7,703 nucleotides of DNA from NCBI GenBank assembly GCA_945836355.1, contig CAMALD010000056.1:1-7703 (forward strand), in the 5' to 3' direction. Origin of the DNA: an uncultured Lachnospiraceae bacterium. Its GTDB lineage: Bacteria; Bacillota; Clostridia; Lachnospirales; Lachnospiraceae. A program made the translations under genes and the position numbers. This document shows, in pieces, positions 1-6,566 of this stretch; position 1 is the first letter of the stretch, and every line of letters starts with the position of its first letter. The notes under the pieces are model-generated. The model was given only the letters and a program-made list of their open reading frames with translations. It was not told the DNA's origin and did not search any database.

Positions 1-35
1 AGCGCTCCGCTAAGGATGCGCACTCGCGCGTAAGG
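1..35. repeat. 35-bp direct repeat, left copy
   Basis: This copy is identical over 35 bp to positions 144-178; the match breaks at position 36. The unit contains two short self-complementary segments, AGCG-CTC-CGCT at its left end and GCGC-ACTC-GCGC near its right end, so each copy could fold into two small hairpins. It starts exactly at the window edge, so the repeat or the array may extend further left. The identity is seen directly. Membership of a dispersed intergenic repeat family is inference. Confidence 0.85.
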
Positions 36-41
36 TGTTAA

Positions 42-70
42 GTTGCTAAAGCAACGCGCGCTCGGCGCGT
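42..70. repeat. two adjacent short inverted repeats
   Basis: GTTGCT (42-47) and AGCAAC (50-55) are perfect complements around a 2-nt AA centre. They are followed by ACGCGC (54-59) and GCGCGT (65-70) around GCTCG; the two hairpins overlap by two bases, so they may be alternatives. Neither is followed by a T-run, so they do not look like terminators. They are part of the palindrome-rich block between the two 35-bp repeats. Confidence 0.7.
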
Positions 71-92
71 AGAATCTCGCAAGCGAGATTCT
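71..92. repeat. perfect 10-bp inverted repeat
   Basis: AGAATCTCGC (71-80) and GCGAGATTCT (83-92) are perfect complements separated by AA. Only a mixed TTGTTCC follows, so this is a weak candidate for an intrinsic terminator and is better described as a structured element of the intergenic repeat block. A role in the RNA cannot be excluded, since it lies in the possible valS leader. Confidence 0.75.
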
Positions 93-106
93 TTGTTCCA
101 TTATAG

Positions 107-137
107 ATTATAGGAAATTGTGACAATTTCCTATAAT
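107..137. repeat. perfect 14-bp inverted repeat containing TATAAT
   Basis: ATTATAGGAAATTG (107-120) and CAATTTCCTATAAT (124-137) are exact complements around a TGA loop, giving a 31-bp palindrome. The right arm contains a perfect -10 hexamer TATAAT at 132-137, but no -35 hexamer is seen at the usual 16-18 bp upstream. The palindrome could be a stem-loop, a protein-binding operator or a transposon-derived remnant. Only the symmetry is certain. Confidence 0.85.
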
Positions 138-143
138 GCAAAA

Positions 144-178
144 AGCGCTCCGCTAAGGATGCGCACTCGCGCGTAAGG
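144..178. repeat. 35-bp direct repeat, right copy
   Basis: This is the exact second copy of positions 1-35, ending 37 bp before the valS start codon. Together the two copies bracket a 108-bp block of hairpins, which makes 1-178 look like one modular intergenic element. No open reading frame crosses it. Confidence 0.85.
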
Positions 179-202
179 GGTGCCACAGAACGATTGAAAA
201 AT

Positions 203-210
203 AAGGAGGG
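203..210 (+). promoter_or_regulatory. valS ribosome binding site
   Basis: AAGGAGGG is a near-perfect Shine-Dalgarno sequence, five bases before the ATG at 216. It settles the valS start, because the next in-frame ATG codons lie inside the conserved catalytic domain. Confidence 0.9.
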
Positions 211-215
211 ACATT

Positions 216-2903
216 ATGCAGAAGGAATTAGCGAAAAATTATGATCCGAAGGATATTGAGGATCGCTTGTATGAGAAATGGGTTTCGAAGAAATATTTCC
301 ATGCGGAGCCGGACCCGAAGAAGGAGCCGTTCACCATTGTGATTCCGCCGCCAAACATTACCGGTCAGCTTCACATGGGGCATGCATTGGATAACACCAT
401 GCAGGATATCCTCATCCGTTTCAAGAGAATGCAGGGCTACAACACACTCTGGCAGCCGGGCACCGACCATGCCAGCATTGCTACCGAGGTCAAGATTATC
501 GAGCAGATGAAAAAAGAGGGCATTGATAAAAAGGATCTCGGCCGCGAAGGCTTCCTGAAGCGTGCATGGGAGTGGAAGGAGGAGTACGGCGGACGCATCA
601 TCAGCCAGTTAAAGAAGCTGGGCTCTTCCTGCGACTGGGACAGAGAGCGTTTCACCATGGATGAGGGCTGTTCGAAGGCAGTCGAGGAAGTATTCTGCAA
701 GATGCACCAAAAGGGCTTAATCTACAAGGGCTCCCGCATCATCAACTGGTGTCCGGTCTGCAAGACCTCCATTTCGGATGCGGAGGTTGAGTATGAGGAG
801 CAGGCAGGGCATTTCTGGCACATCAAGTATCCGGTAGTAGGCACCGACGAGTATCTGGAATTTGCGACCACACGTCCGGAGACAATGCTTGGCGATACTG
901 CGGTTGCAGTACATCCGGACGATGAGCGCTATGCGCATCTGGTAGGAAAGACGGTAAAGGTTCCTTTTGTGGACCGTGAGATTCCGATTATAGCGGATAA
1001 TTATGTTGAGAAGGATTTCGGTACCGGTGTGGTTAAGATTACTCCGGCACACGACCCGAACGATTTTGAGGTAGGAAAGCGTCATAATCTGCCGGAAATC
1101 AATATCATGAACGATGATGCCACCATCAACAAAAATGGCGGCAAATTTGAGGGCATGGACCGCTACGAGGCGAGAAAGCAGATTGTCAAGGAGCTTGACG
1201 AGATGGGGCTGCTTGTCCGCATTGAGGATTACAGCCATAATGTAGGTACCCATGACCGCTGTAAGACCACGGTTGAGCCGCTGATTAAGCAGCAGTGGTT
1301 TGTAAAGATGGATGAGCTGATTAAGCCTGCGGTAGAGGCAGTTAAAAACAAGGAAATCGAGCTCATACCGGAGCGCCTTGAGAAGATTTACTTTAACTGG
1401 ACCGACAACATCAAGGACTGGTGCATTTCCAGACAGCTTTGGTGGGGACACCGCATTCCGGCATATTATTGTGATGATTGCGGGGAGATTATCGTCGCTA
1501 AGGCTGCGGATGCGCCGAAGGTTTGCCCGAAGTGCAGCAGTACACATATCCGTCAGGACGAGGATACGCTGGACACCTGGTTCTCCTCTGCCCTTTGGCC
1601 GTTTTCCACTCTCGGCTGGCCGGAGAAGACCAAGGATCTGGAGTACTTTTATCCGACGAGCGTGCTGGTAACCGGATATGACATTATCTTTTTCTGGGTA
1701 ATCCGTATGATTTTCTCCGGCTACGAGCATATGAATGAAAAACCGTTTAAAACCGTATTATTCCACGGTCTGGTACGTGATTCCCAGGGACGCAAGATGA
1801 GCAAATCTCTCGGAAACGGTATCGATCCGCTGGAGGTTATCGACAAATACGGCGCGGACGCACTTCGTTTCACACTGATTACGGGTAATGCACCGGGTAA
1901 CGATATGCGCTTCTACTGGGAGAGAGTCGAGGCCAGCCGCAATTTTGCCAACAAGGTATGGAACGCGTCCCGTTTCATTATGATGAATATGCAGCAGATG
2001 AGTGAGCAGGGGCTTGATCCGGCAGTAAAATCCGTGGATAAGGCAAGTCTTACCAGTGCCGACCGATGGATTCTTTCCAAGGCAAACGCGCTCGTAAAGG
2101 ATGTTACCGACAATCTGGAGCGCTACGAGCTGGGTATTGCTGCCCAGAAGATTTATGATTTTATCTGGGAAGAGTTCTGCGACTGGTATATCGAGATGGT
2201 GAAGCCGCGCCTGTACGGTGATGACGCAGTATCCAAGACTGCGGCAATCCGGACTCTGCGTGAGGTGCTGACTACGGCATTGAAGCTGCTGCATCCGTAT
2301 ATGCCGTTTGTCACCGAGGAAATCTTTTGCACCCTGAAGGAAGCGGAGGGCACGCTTGCAGAGAATGAGTCGATTATGATTTCTGAGTGGCCGAAGTATA
2401 TGGAGGAGAATCATTATGCGCAGGAAGAGGAAGAGGTAGAGCTGATGAAGGAGGCGGTCAAGGCTATCCGCAATGTGCGTGCCGAGATGAATGTAGCACC
2501 GAGCCGCAAGGCGACGGTTTACATTGTATCGGAAAGCGAGAAGGTGCGCGGCATTTTTGAGGCAGGCACCGTATTCTTTGCACCGCTTGCATACGCAGGT
2601 GAGGTTAAGATTCAGTCCGACAAGGCAGGTATCGACGATGACGCGGTATCCGCAGTAATCCATCAGGCAACCATCTACATGCCGTTTGCCGATCTGGTAG
2701 ATATCGAGAAGGAAATTGAGCGCCTGACCAAGGAGAAGGAGCGTCTGGAGGGCGAGTTAAAGCGTGTCAACGGTATGCTTGCCAATCCGAACTTTGTGAA
2801 CAAGGCACCGGAAGCGAAGCTTGCACAGGAGAAAGCAAAGCTGGCGAAGTATACCGATATGATGGCACAGGTGACCGAGCGTCTTGCACATTTTTGCAAA
2901 TAA
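216..2903 (+). CDS. valS: valyl-tRNA synthetase (ValRS)
   Basis: Class Ia aminoacyl-tRNA synthetase that charges tRNA-Val with valine in the cytoplasm, using ATP. The 895-residue product has all expected parts in order. The HIGH-type ATP motif HMGH is at residues 53-56 after PPPNITG. A cysteine pair lies in WCPVC (179, 182). The CP1 editing domain carries TTRPE (218-222) and the ITPAHDPND segment with Asp280, the family's editing aspartate, which hydrolyses misactivated threonine. A zinc-knuckle-like set lies at Cys419, 422, 437 and 440. KMSKS is at 527-531, followed by the anticodon-binding domain. The C-terminal coiled-coil arm that contacts tRNA begins near residue 828 ([19 protein letters not shown]). 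Length is close to the usual 880. The gene stands alone: a terminator follows, and folC, its frequent partner in Firmicutes, is not next to it. No T-box is visible in the 215 bp upstream. Confidence 0.98.
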   Translation: MQKELAKNYDPKDIEDRLYEKWVSKKYFHAEPDPKKEPFTIVIPPPNITGQLHMGHALDNTMQDILIRFKRMQGYNTLWQPGTDHASIATEVKIIEQMKKEGIDKKDLGREGFLKRAWEWKEEYGGRIISQLKKLGSSCDWDRERFTMDEGCSKAVEEVFCKMHQKGLIYKGSRIINWCPVCKTSISDAEVEYEEQAGHFWHIKYPVVGTDEYLEFATTRPETMLGDTAVAVHPDDERYAHLVGKTVKVPFVDREIPIIADNYVEKDFGTGVVKITPAHDPNDFEVGKRHNLPEINIMNDDATINKNGGKFEGMDRYEARKQIVKELDEMGLLVRIEDYSHNVGTHDRCKTTVEPLIKQQWFVKMDELIKPAVEAVKNKEIELIPERLEKIYFNWTDNIKDWCISRQLWWGHRIPAYYCDDCGEIIVAKAADAPKVCPKCSSTHIRQDEDTLDTWFSSALWPFSTLGWPEKTKDLEYFYPTSVLVTGYDIIFFWVIRMIFSGYEHMNEKPFKTVLFHGLVRDSQGRKMSKSLGNGIDPLEVIDKYGADALRFTLITGNAPGNDMRFYWERVEASRNFANKVWNASRFIMMNMQQMSEQGLDPAVKSVDKASLTSADRWILSKANALVKDVTDNLERYELGIAAQKIYDFIWEEFCDWYIEMVKPRLYGDDAVSKTAAIRTLREVLTTALKLLHPYMPFVTEEIFCTLKEAEGTLAENESIMISEWPKYMEENHYAQEEEEVELMKEAVKAIRNVRAEMNVAPSRKATVYIVSESEKVRGIFEAGTVFFAPLAYAGEVKIQSDKAGIDDDAVSAVIHQATIYMPFADLVDIEKEIERLTKEKERLEGELKRVNGMLANPNFVNKAPEAKLAQEKAKLAKYTDMMAQVTERLAHFCK

Positions 2904-2939
2904 GCAGTCCGGAGAATACAGTCTGAGAATAAAAGCAGA

Positions 2940-3032
2940 AGTTAGGCAATGTGATACTAACTGAAAAACAGCCGGTACGGGGCGGTATTCCGATGAATGA
3001 AAAAATCGGAGGCTCTGTGTCGGCTGTTTTTT
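2940..3032 (+). terminator. branched intrinsic terminator after valS
   Basis: The outer stem pairs AAAACAGCCG (2965-2974) with CGGCTGTTTT (3021-3030), and the T-run is TTTTTT (3027-3032). The 46-nt interior holds a further stem, TCCGAT (2989-2994) with ATCGGA (3005-3010), so the fold is branched or elongated. A weaker hairpin, AGTTAG (2940-2945) with CTAACT (2957-2962), precedes it. The A-run before the left arm could let it work on the other strand too, but no gene there needs it. Confidence 0.75.
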
Positions 3033-3115
3033 GCTGTATAGAAAATGGTGTTTCTTATGCGGTAAGCTCATCGGAGAGAATGAGATGAAAATTTCTCTGA
3101 ATTTTCGAAAAACAG

Positions 3116-3144
3116 TGGAAATACTACTGAATTTATAGTACAAT
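3116..3144 (+). promoter_or_regulatory. candidate sigma-A promoter for the FapA-like gene
   Basis: TACAAT (3139-3144) is a 5/6 match to the -10 hexamer. TGGAAA (3116-3121) is a 4/6 match to the -35, with 17 bp between them. It lies downstream of the valS terminator and about 60 bp before the next gene, where a promoter is needed. The weak -35 keeps this tentative. Confidence 0.45.
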
Positions 3145-3206
3145 AAAAGGGGAATCAGCAGCGAAAAAGCAGAAAACGAAATGAATCTGCAAAAGGAGGC
3201 GGGGAT

Positions 3207-4604
3207 ATGACAAATGCAGAGATGATAGATTGGATGGAGCAGGGCTCAAAGGTGCTGATCAGAGAGGATATGATGTCGGCAGAGTTATATCTGTGCCCGC
3301 CGCCGGAGCATGAGCGGTATGATGAAGAGCTTGTGCGTCAGATACTTGCCATAAGAGGTATCCGTTATGGTATTCTGGACGAGCAGATTCGCATGATTCT
3401 TGCGGAGAAGAGATATTATACCAAGGTGGTTGTGGCGGAAGGAACGCAAGTCAAGGATGGCGCTGACGGTAAATTTGACTTTCTCTTTGATACCGAGACG
3501 AAGAAAAAGCCGCGCATTCTCCCCGATGGGTCGGTGGATTACGGCACCCTGTCCGATATTCCGACGGTGCAGGAAGGAGCGATTATTGCAAGATACACTC
3601 CTGCCACGCAGGGAACCGAGGGCAAGGACCTGTACGGCAAAGTGCTGCCCGCGCGCAACGGAAAGGATTTGCCGGAGCTCAAGGGGAAGGGCTTTTGTGT
3701 GTCGGAGGACAAGCGCAGCTACATGGCTACCGCCAGCGGAAGGATTGAGCTGGAAAACGGCAGGATTACGATAAAGAATTTCCTTGAAGTGAAGGAGGAT
3801 GTGAATCTTCTCACGGGGGATATCCGCTTTGACGGCGATGTGCTGATTCACGGGAGCGTGAGTGAGGGCAGACGTGTGGAAGCGGGCGGTACGCTCACCA
3901 TTGAAGGGAGCGTGGAGGCGTGTGAGCTTTATGCGGGCATGGACATCGTGATTACCCGCGGCATGCAGGGCGGCGGCAGGGGCCGTGTCGAGTGCAGGGG
4001 CTCCCTGTCGGGCCGTTTTTTTGAGCAGGCAGTGCTTAAGGCGGGCAAAAACGTGAGCGCCAATTCCATTCTGAACTGTCAGGTGGAAGCCGGGGAAGAT
4101 ATCGTGATTGCCGGGCGCCATGGAGTGATTCTGGGGGGAACGGTGTATGCCGGACGCAGTATTGAGGTGAGCAGCGTCGGCAATGTGGCGGAGGTGCAGT
4201 CCGAGTTGATTGCCGGAAAGAGCGATGAGCTTGCCGTGCAGCTGCAGGCGCTGAAACAGGAGTATCAGGATATTCAGAAGCAGATGGAAAAAACGAAGTG
4301 CGTGCTGCAGCTTTTGCAGGAGCGCAAGGAAAAAGACGAAGAAAAATTATTTTCACAGGAACGCCGCATGCAGGTGACACGGTTAAAGATTCTGCTGGAC
4401 AGCAGGCTGAATGAGAATGTTGCGAAATGCCAGGAAATTTTGGCAAAGATGGAGCTTGCGGAGCAGGCAGGCATTGTGATTCATCAGAGCGCATATCCGG
4501 GCACAAGAGTGAGAATCAACGGCGCACGCTATGCATTTGCAAAGGTGCTTACCGGCGTCACTCTGAAAAAGAACGAAAATAAGATATGTTTATATTCGAA
4601 TTAG
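3207..4604 (+). CDS. FapA / DUF342 family protein
   Basis: 465 residues with the family layout. The N-terminal domain (about 1-165) contains a GTQVKDGADGKFDF segment (79-92) and an EGKDLYGK segment (138-145). A glycine-rich right-handed beta-helix-like stretch (about 195-325) has repeating ‘GDVLIHGSV..GRRVEAGG..’ rungs. A long charged coiled coil spans about 337-420. A short C-terminal beta segment (YPGTRVRINGARYAF, 430-444) ends the protein. There is no signal peptide or membrane segment, so it should be cytoplasmic. The start is fixed by AAAGGAGG at 3192-3199, eight bases before the ATG. The family is often labelled flagellar assembly protein A after a Vibrio member, but no flagellar gene is present here, so a flagellar role should not be assumed. 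The gene appears monocistronic: the valS terminator lies before it and a new promoter after it. Confidence 0.88.
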   Translation: MTNAEMIDWMEQGSKVLIREDMMSAELYLCPPPEHERYDEELVRQILAIRGIRYGILDEQIRMILAEKRYYTKVVVAEGTQVKDGADGKFDFLFDTETKKKPRILPDGSVDYGTLSDIPTVQEGAIIARYTPATQGTEGKDLYGKVLPARNGKDLPELKGKGFCVSEDKRSYMATASGRIELENGRITIKNFLEVKEDVNLLTGDIRFDGDVLIHGSVSEGRRVEAGGTLTIEGSVEACELYAGMDIVITRGMQGGGRGRVECRGSLSGRFFEQAVLKAGKNVSANSILNCQVEAGEDIVIAGRHGVILGGTVYAGRSIEVSSVGNVAEVQSELIAGKSDELAVQLQALKQEYQDIQKQMEKTKCVLQLLQERKEKDEEKLFSQERRMQVTRLKILLDSRLNENVAKCQEILAKMELAEQAGIVIHQSAYPGTRVRINGARYAFAKVLTGVTLKKNENKICLYSN

Positions 4605-4667
4605 TCGGAAATGCCGAAAAACCGGAAAAAATGCAGGAAAAACCAAGACGGATTTTTACGTAAGGTA

Positions 4668-4696
4668 TTGATTTTTTGTTCCGGAATAGGTATAGT
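4668..4696 (+). promoter_or_regulatory. sigma-A-type promoter of the small-protein/TPR operon
   Basis: TTGATT (4668-4673) and TATAGT (4691-4696) are separated by exactly 17 bp, a good fit to the vegetative consensus. Initiation near 4703 would give a leader of about 40 nt. That leader contains a small hairpin, GGCAT (4714-4718) with ATGCC (4723-4727), just before the Shine-Dalgarno sequence. A- and T-tracts between 4617 and 4657 lie upstream and could act as an UP element or a bend. Confidence 0.65.
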
Positions 4697-4743
4697 ATAA
4701 AAAGTGATATACAGGCATTTTTATGCCGAAAGTGAGGAAATCC

Positions 4744-4884
4744 ATGATTGATTTTGAAAAGGAACTGGCAAAGTACCAGCCGAGCCTGGAAGTAGACGAA
4801 GCGGAAGAGGCAATATACAATAATGATTTGACAGATATCTCCGATATTCTTGACAAGGTGCTGAAGGACAAAAAGGGCAGATAA
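4744..4884 (+). CDS. 46-residue acidic small protein, unknown function
   Basis: A short reading frame encoding 46 residues, beginning MIDFEKELAKYQPSLEVDEA and ending KDKKGR. It is preceded by AGTGAGGA (4731-4738) at good spacing and by a promoter. Its stop lies 20 bp before the next start codon, so the two genes are almost certainly co-transcribed. The product is rich in acidic residues (13 Asp/Glu against 7 Lys/Arg). It has no cysteine and no membrane segment, and looks helical. I do not recognise a family. The context suggests a partner or regulator of the downstream TPR protein, but that is inference. Codon use looks like that of the neighbours, and the frame, promoter and ribosome site together argue against a chance frame. 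Confidence 0.75.
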   Translation: MIDFEKELAKYQPSLEVDEAEEAIYNNDLTDISDILDKVLKDKKGR

Positions 4885-4904
4885 GAGCGAAATGAGGAAA
4901 TACT

Positions 4905-6305
4905 ATGATATGTCCAAGATGTGGTAATTTGATTCCGGCAAATCGGAATTATTGTGATGTCTGTGGGGCTGATCTGACGGCGTACAAGAAAATCATGCGG
5001 CTGTCGAACAGTTATTACAATAAAGGGCTGGAGTGCGCACAGGTTCGTGATTTGAGCGGTGCAATCCGTTATCTCAAGAAGAGTCTTGAGATGAACAAAC
5101 GCAATATGCTGGCGAGAAACCTGCTGGGGCTTGTTTTTTTTGAAAAGGGAGAGATGGTTGCCGCACTTGGCGAATGGGTGGTCAGCAAGCATTTCAATCC
5201 GGAGAACAACCCGGCAGATGACTATATGGAGCGCGTTCAGAGCAATCCGGCAAAGCTGGATGCCATGAATCAGGCAATCAGAAAGTATAATATTGCACTG
5301 GAGGCTGCAAAGCAGGGCAGTGACGATCTTGCGATTTTGCAGCTGAAGAAGGTGGTCGGCCTGAACCCGAAGTTTGTCAGGGCAAGACAGCTGCTTGCGC
5401 TTTTATATATCCACACCGGAGATAAGGAGCGCGCCAAGAAGCAGCTTGCAAAGGCGGCGGCGATTGATGTGGCAGATACGACGACCCTTCGTTATCTGAA
5501 GGAGGTGGAGGAGCCGCAGCAGGAAGACTCGGAGGAGGAAAACGGCTTTGGTGCGGCAGGCCCGGCAAAGGTATCAAAGGTGGGCGCATACACCGAGGAC
5601 AAGCCGAATGTGATGGCCTGGGTGATGCTTGTTGTAGGCATGCTGCTCGGTATTCTGGTGACCTTTGTTCTGATTGTGCCTACGGCAAAGAAGAGCATTC
5701 GTGCAGAGTATGACAAGGAACAGCTCGATTACAGCAGTGAGCTGCGCATTAAGGAAGCCACCATCACGTCTCTGGAAAAGGAATCGGAGCTCTGGAAAAA
5801 GAAATATGAGGAAACGGTGAGACAGCTGGATGCTATTGTGATTCCTGAAGCGGAGGCTTTAGATTACAGTTCTCTTTTTCAGTTGTTAAGAGACTATCTG
5901 GATTTGCTGGCGAAGGAAGAACCGACTCTGGAGGATTATATGGCTCTCGCCCAGCGGGTGTCTGCCGTAAAGGCGGAGGAGCTGATTGATGCCGACGCGC
6001 TCTCGATGTATTATCAGATTAAGTCAGATGTTTATGAGCATACCGCTCAGCCGGCGTATAATCTGGGTAGGGAGGCATATTCCGATGAGAATTACAGTGA
6101 TTCCGCAAGGTATCTGCAGGCGGCGTTTGACTGCGGTTATACCGAGGATTACTGTTATTACTATCTGGCAAAATCGTATCAGCTTCTGAACGAATATGAG
6201 CAGGCGGCAGCCTATTACCGTGAACTGATTTCCCGTTATCCGGATTCCGAGCTGGTAAAATATGCAAGAATCAGACTGACGGAGATGGGATATGCGGCAG
6301 AATAG
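4905..6305 (+). CDS. zinc-ribbon, membrane-anchored TPR protein
   Basis: 466 residues in a clear modular order. A zinc ribbon at the N-terminus has Cys3, Cys6, Cys17 and Cys20 (CPRCG...CDVCG). Tetratricopeptide-like helices span about 32-196 (for example GAIRYLKKSLEMNKRNMLA and LQLKKVVGLNPKFVRARQLL). An acidic linker covers about 200-216. One hydrophobic segment lies at about 237-259 (VMAWVMLVVGMLLGILVTF), followed by a charged coiled coil at about 262-308. A second TPR block (about 383-462) includes YEQAAAYYRELISRYPDSEL. There is no cleavable signal peptide. By analogy with other zinc-ribbon membrane proteins, the N-terminal half should be cytoplasmic and the C-terminal half outside. However, the AKKSIR just after the membrane segment is basic, so the topology is not certain. 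It probably acts as a scaffold linking partners across the membrane; no enzyme motif is seen. GAGG at 4894-4897 precedes the ATG. Confidence 0.85.
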   Translation: MICPRCGNLIPANRNYCDVCGADLTAYKKIMRLSNSYYNKGLECAQVRDLSGAIRYLKKSLEMNKRNMLARNLLGLVFFEKGEMVAALGEWVVSKHFNPENNPADDYMERVQSNPAKLDAMNQAIRKYNIALEAAKQGSDDLAILQLKKVVGLNPKFVRARQLLALLYIHTGDKERAKKQLAKAAAIDVADTTTLRYLKEVEEPQQEDSEEENGFGAAGPAKVSKVGAYTEDKPNVMAWVMLVVGMLLGILVTFVLIVPTAKKSIRAEYDKEQLDYSSELRIKEATITSLEKESELWKKKYEETVRQLDAIVIPEAEALDYSSLFQLLRDYLDLLAKEEPTLEDYMALAQRVSAVKAEELIDADALSMYYQIKSDVYEHTAQPAYNLGREAYSDENYSDSARYLQAAFDCGYTEDYCYYYLAKSYQLLNEYEQAAAYYRELISRYPDSELVKYARIRLTEMGYAAE

Positions 6306-6353
6306 GAATACAGCGGAATAGAAATACGGCAGAATAGAATGCAGCAGAATAAG
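6292..6353. repeat. 16-bp degenerate tandem repeat, nearly four units
   Basis: Four units start at 6292, 6308, 6324 and 6339, reading ATGCGGCAGAATAGGA, ATACAGCGGAATAGAA, ATACGGCAGAATAGAA and ATGCAGCAGAATAAG. The first three units are exactly 16 bp apart; the last is 15 bp on. The first unit supplies the last codons and the TAG stop of the TPR gene (6303-6305), so the array runs across the end of the coding sequence into the spacer. It looks like local duplication by slippage. Confidence 0.8.
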
Positions 6354-6418
6354 TCTGCAGTAAAATAACGAATGTGACGGAACGTAAAAGACACATTGGA
6401 TAAGTAAGGAAAAGAGCG

Positions 6419-6454
6419 AAAGAGGACAGCGAAAGCTGTGCCTCTTTTCTTTTT
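6419..6454 (+). terminator. intrinsic terminator after the TPR gene
   Basis: AAAGAGG (6419-6425) and ACAGC (6426-6430) pair with GCTGT (6435-6439) and CCTCTTT (6441-6447), leaving G6440 as a one-base bulge. The loop is a GAAA tetraloop (6431-6434). A T-rich tail with one C interruption follows to 6454. It separates the TPR operon from spoIIA. The 107 bp between the TPR stop codon and this stem hold the tandem repeat and a weak AATGTG/CACATT hairpin (6371-6376 with 6392-6397). Confidence 0.85.
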
Positions 6455-6459
6455 CGACA
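6453..6459 (-). promoter_or_regulatory. Spo0A box (0A box) upstream of spoIIA
   Basis: TTCGACA is the exact reverse complement of the Spo0A-binding heptamer TGTCGAA. It lies about 110 bp before the spoIIAA start, at the edge of the preceding terminator's T-tract. In Bacillus subtilis the spoIIA promoter is activated by phosphorylated Spo0A with sigma-H, so the site is where one would expect it. Downstream, AGCGAAA (6487-6493) is a partial match to a sigma-H -10 (RnnGAAT), but I find no well-spaced -35. The box is seen directly; its function is inference. Confidence 0.55.
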
Positions 6460-6566
6460 CGAGATGGTAAAAATTTACATATCATAAGCGAAATACATGC
6501 CGTGACAGATTATGATAAAGGTCATGGAGTATGCATTATCGCAGAGGAAAGGATGGAGAAGCAGAT

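Noticed and set aside
71..98. Hairpin 71-92 as an intrinsic terminator
   Set aside because: The following sequence TTGTTCC has no uninterrupted T-run and the hairpin is one of several similar structures in the block.
1..178. Two repeats with a spacer as a minimal CRISPR array
   Set aside because: There are only two copies, the 108-bp spacer is far too long and is itself made of palindromes, and no cas gene is nearby.
174..187. AAGGGGTGCCAC resembling part of a T-box motif
   Set aside because: The match to AGGGTGGNACCGCG is poor, and no antiterminator/terminator pair or stem I is seen. Most of the resemblance comes from the end of the 35-bp repeat.
717..1730. 337-codon open frame on the minus strand inside valS
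   Set aside because: It lies wholly antisense to the catalytic and editing domains of an intact, well-conserved gene. It has no recognisable domain and is explained by the codon bias of valS.
1758..2663. 301-codon open frame on the minus strand inside valS
   Set aside because: Same situation: antisense to conserved valS sequence, with an unfamiliar product rich in Leu, Cys and Arg and no family signature.
2993..3088. Short plus-strand frame starting at ATG 2993 after valS
   Set aside because: It runs through the arms of the terminator, has no ribosome site and gives about 31 residues without any pattern.
4656..5192. 178-codon minus-strand frame covering the small protein gene and the start of the TPR gene
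   Set aside because: It overlaps two plus-strand genes with their own ribosome sites and the promoter, and has no recognisable domain.
6407..6434. AGGAAAA with AGCGAAA 14 bp later as a sigma-H promoter
   Set aside because: Both elements overlap the stem of the terminator and the spacing is slightly long; transcription would begin inside the hairpin.
6024..6485. 153-codon minus-strand frame with a hydrophobic start
   Set aside because: The hydrophobic look comes from the A-rich spacer and the terminator read backwards; the rest is antisense to the TPR gene.
6531..6566. Upstream ATG at 6531 as the spoIIAA start
   Set aside because: Its ribosome-site candidates are badly spaced (GGAG one base away, AAAGG nine bases away), while the ATG at 6567 has a strong, well-placed one. 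It is kept as an alternative only.
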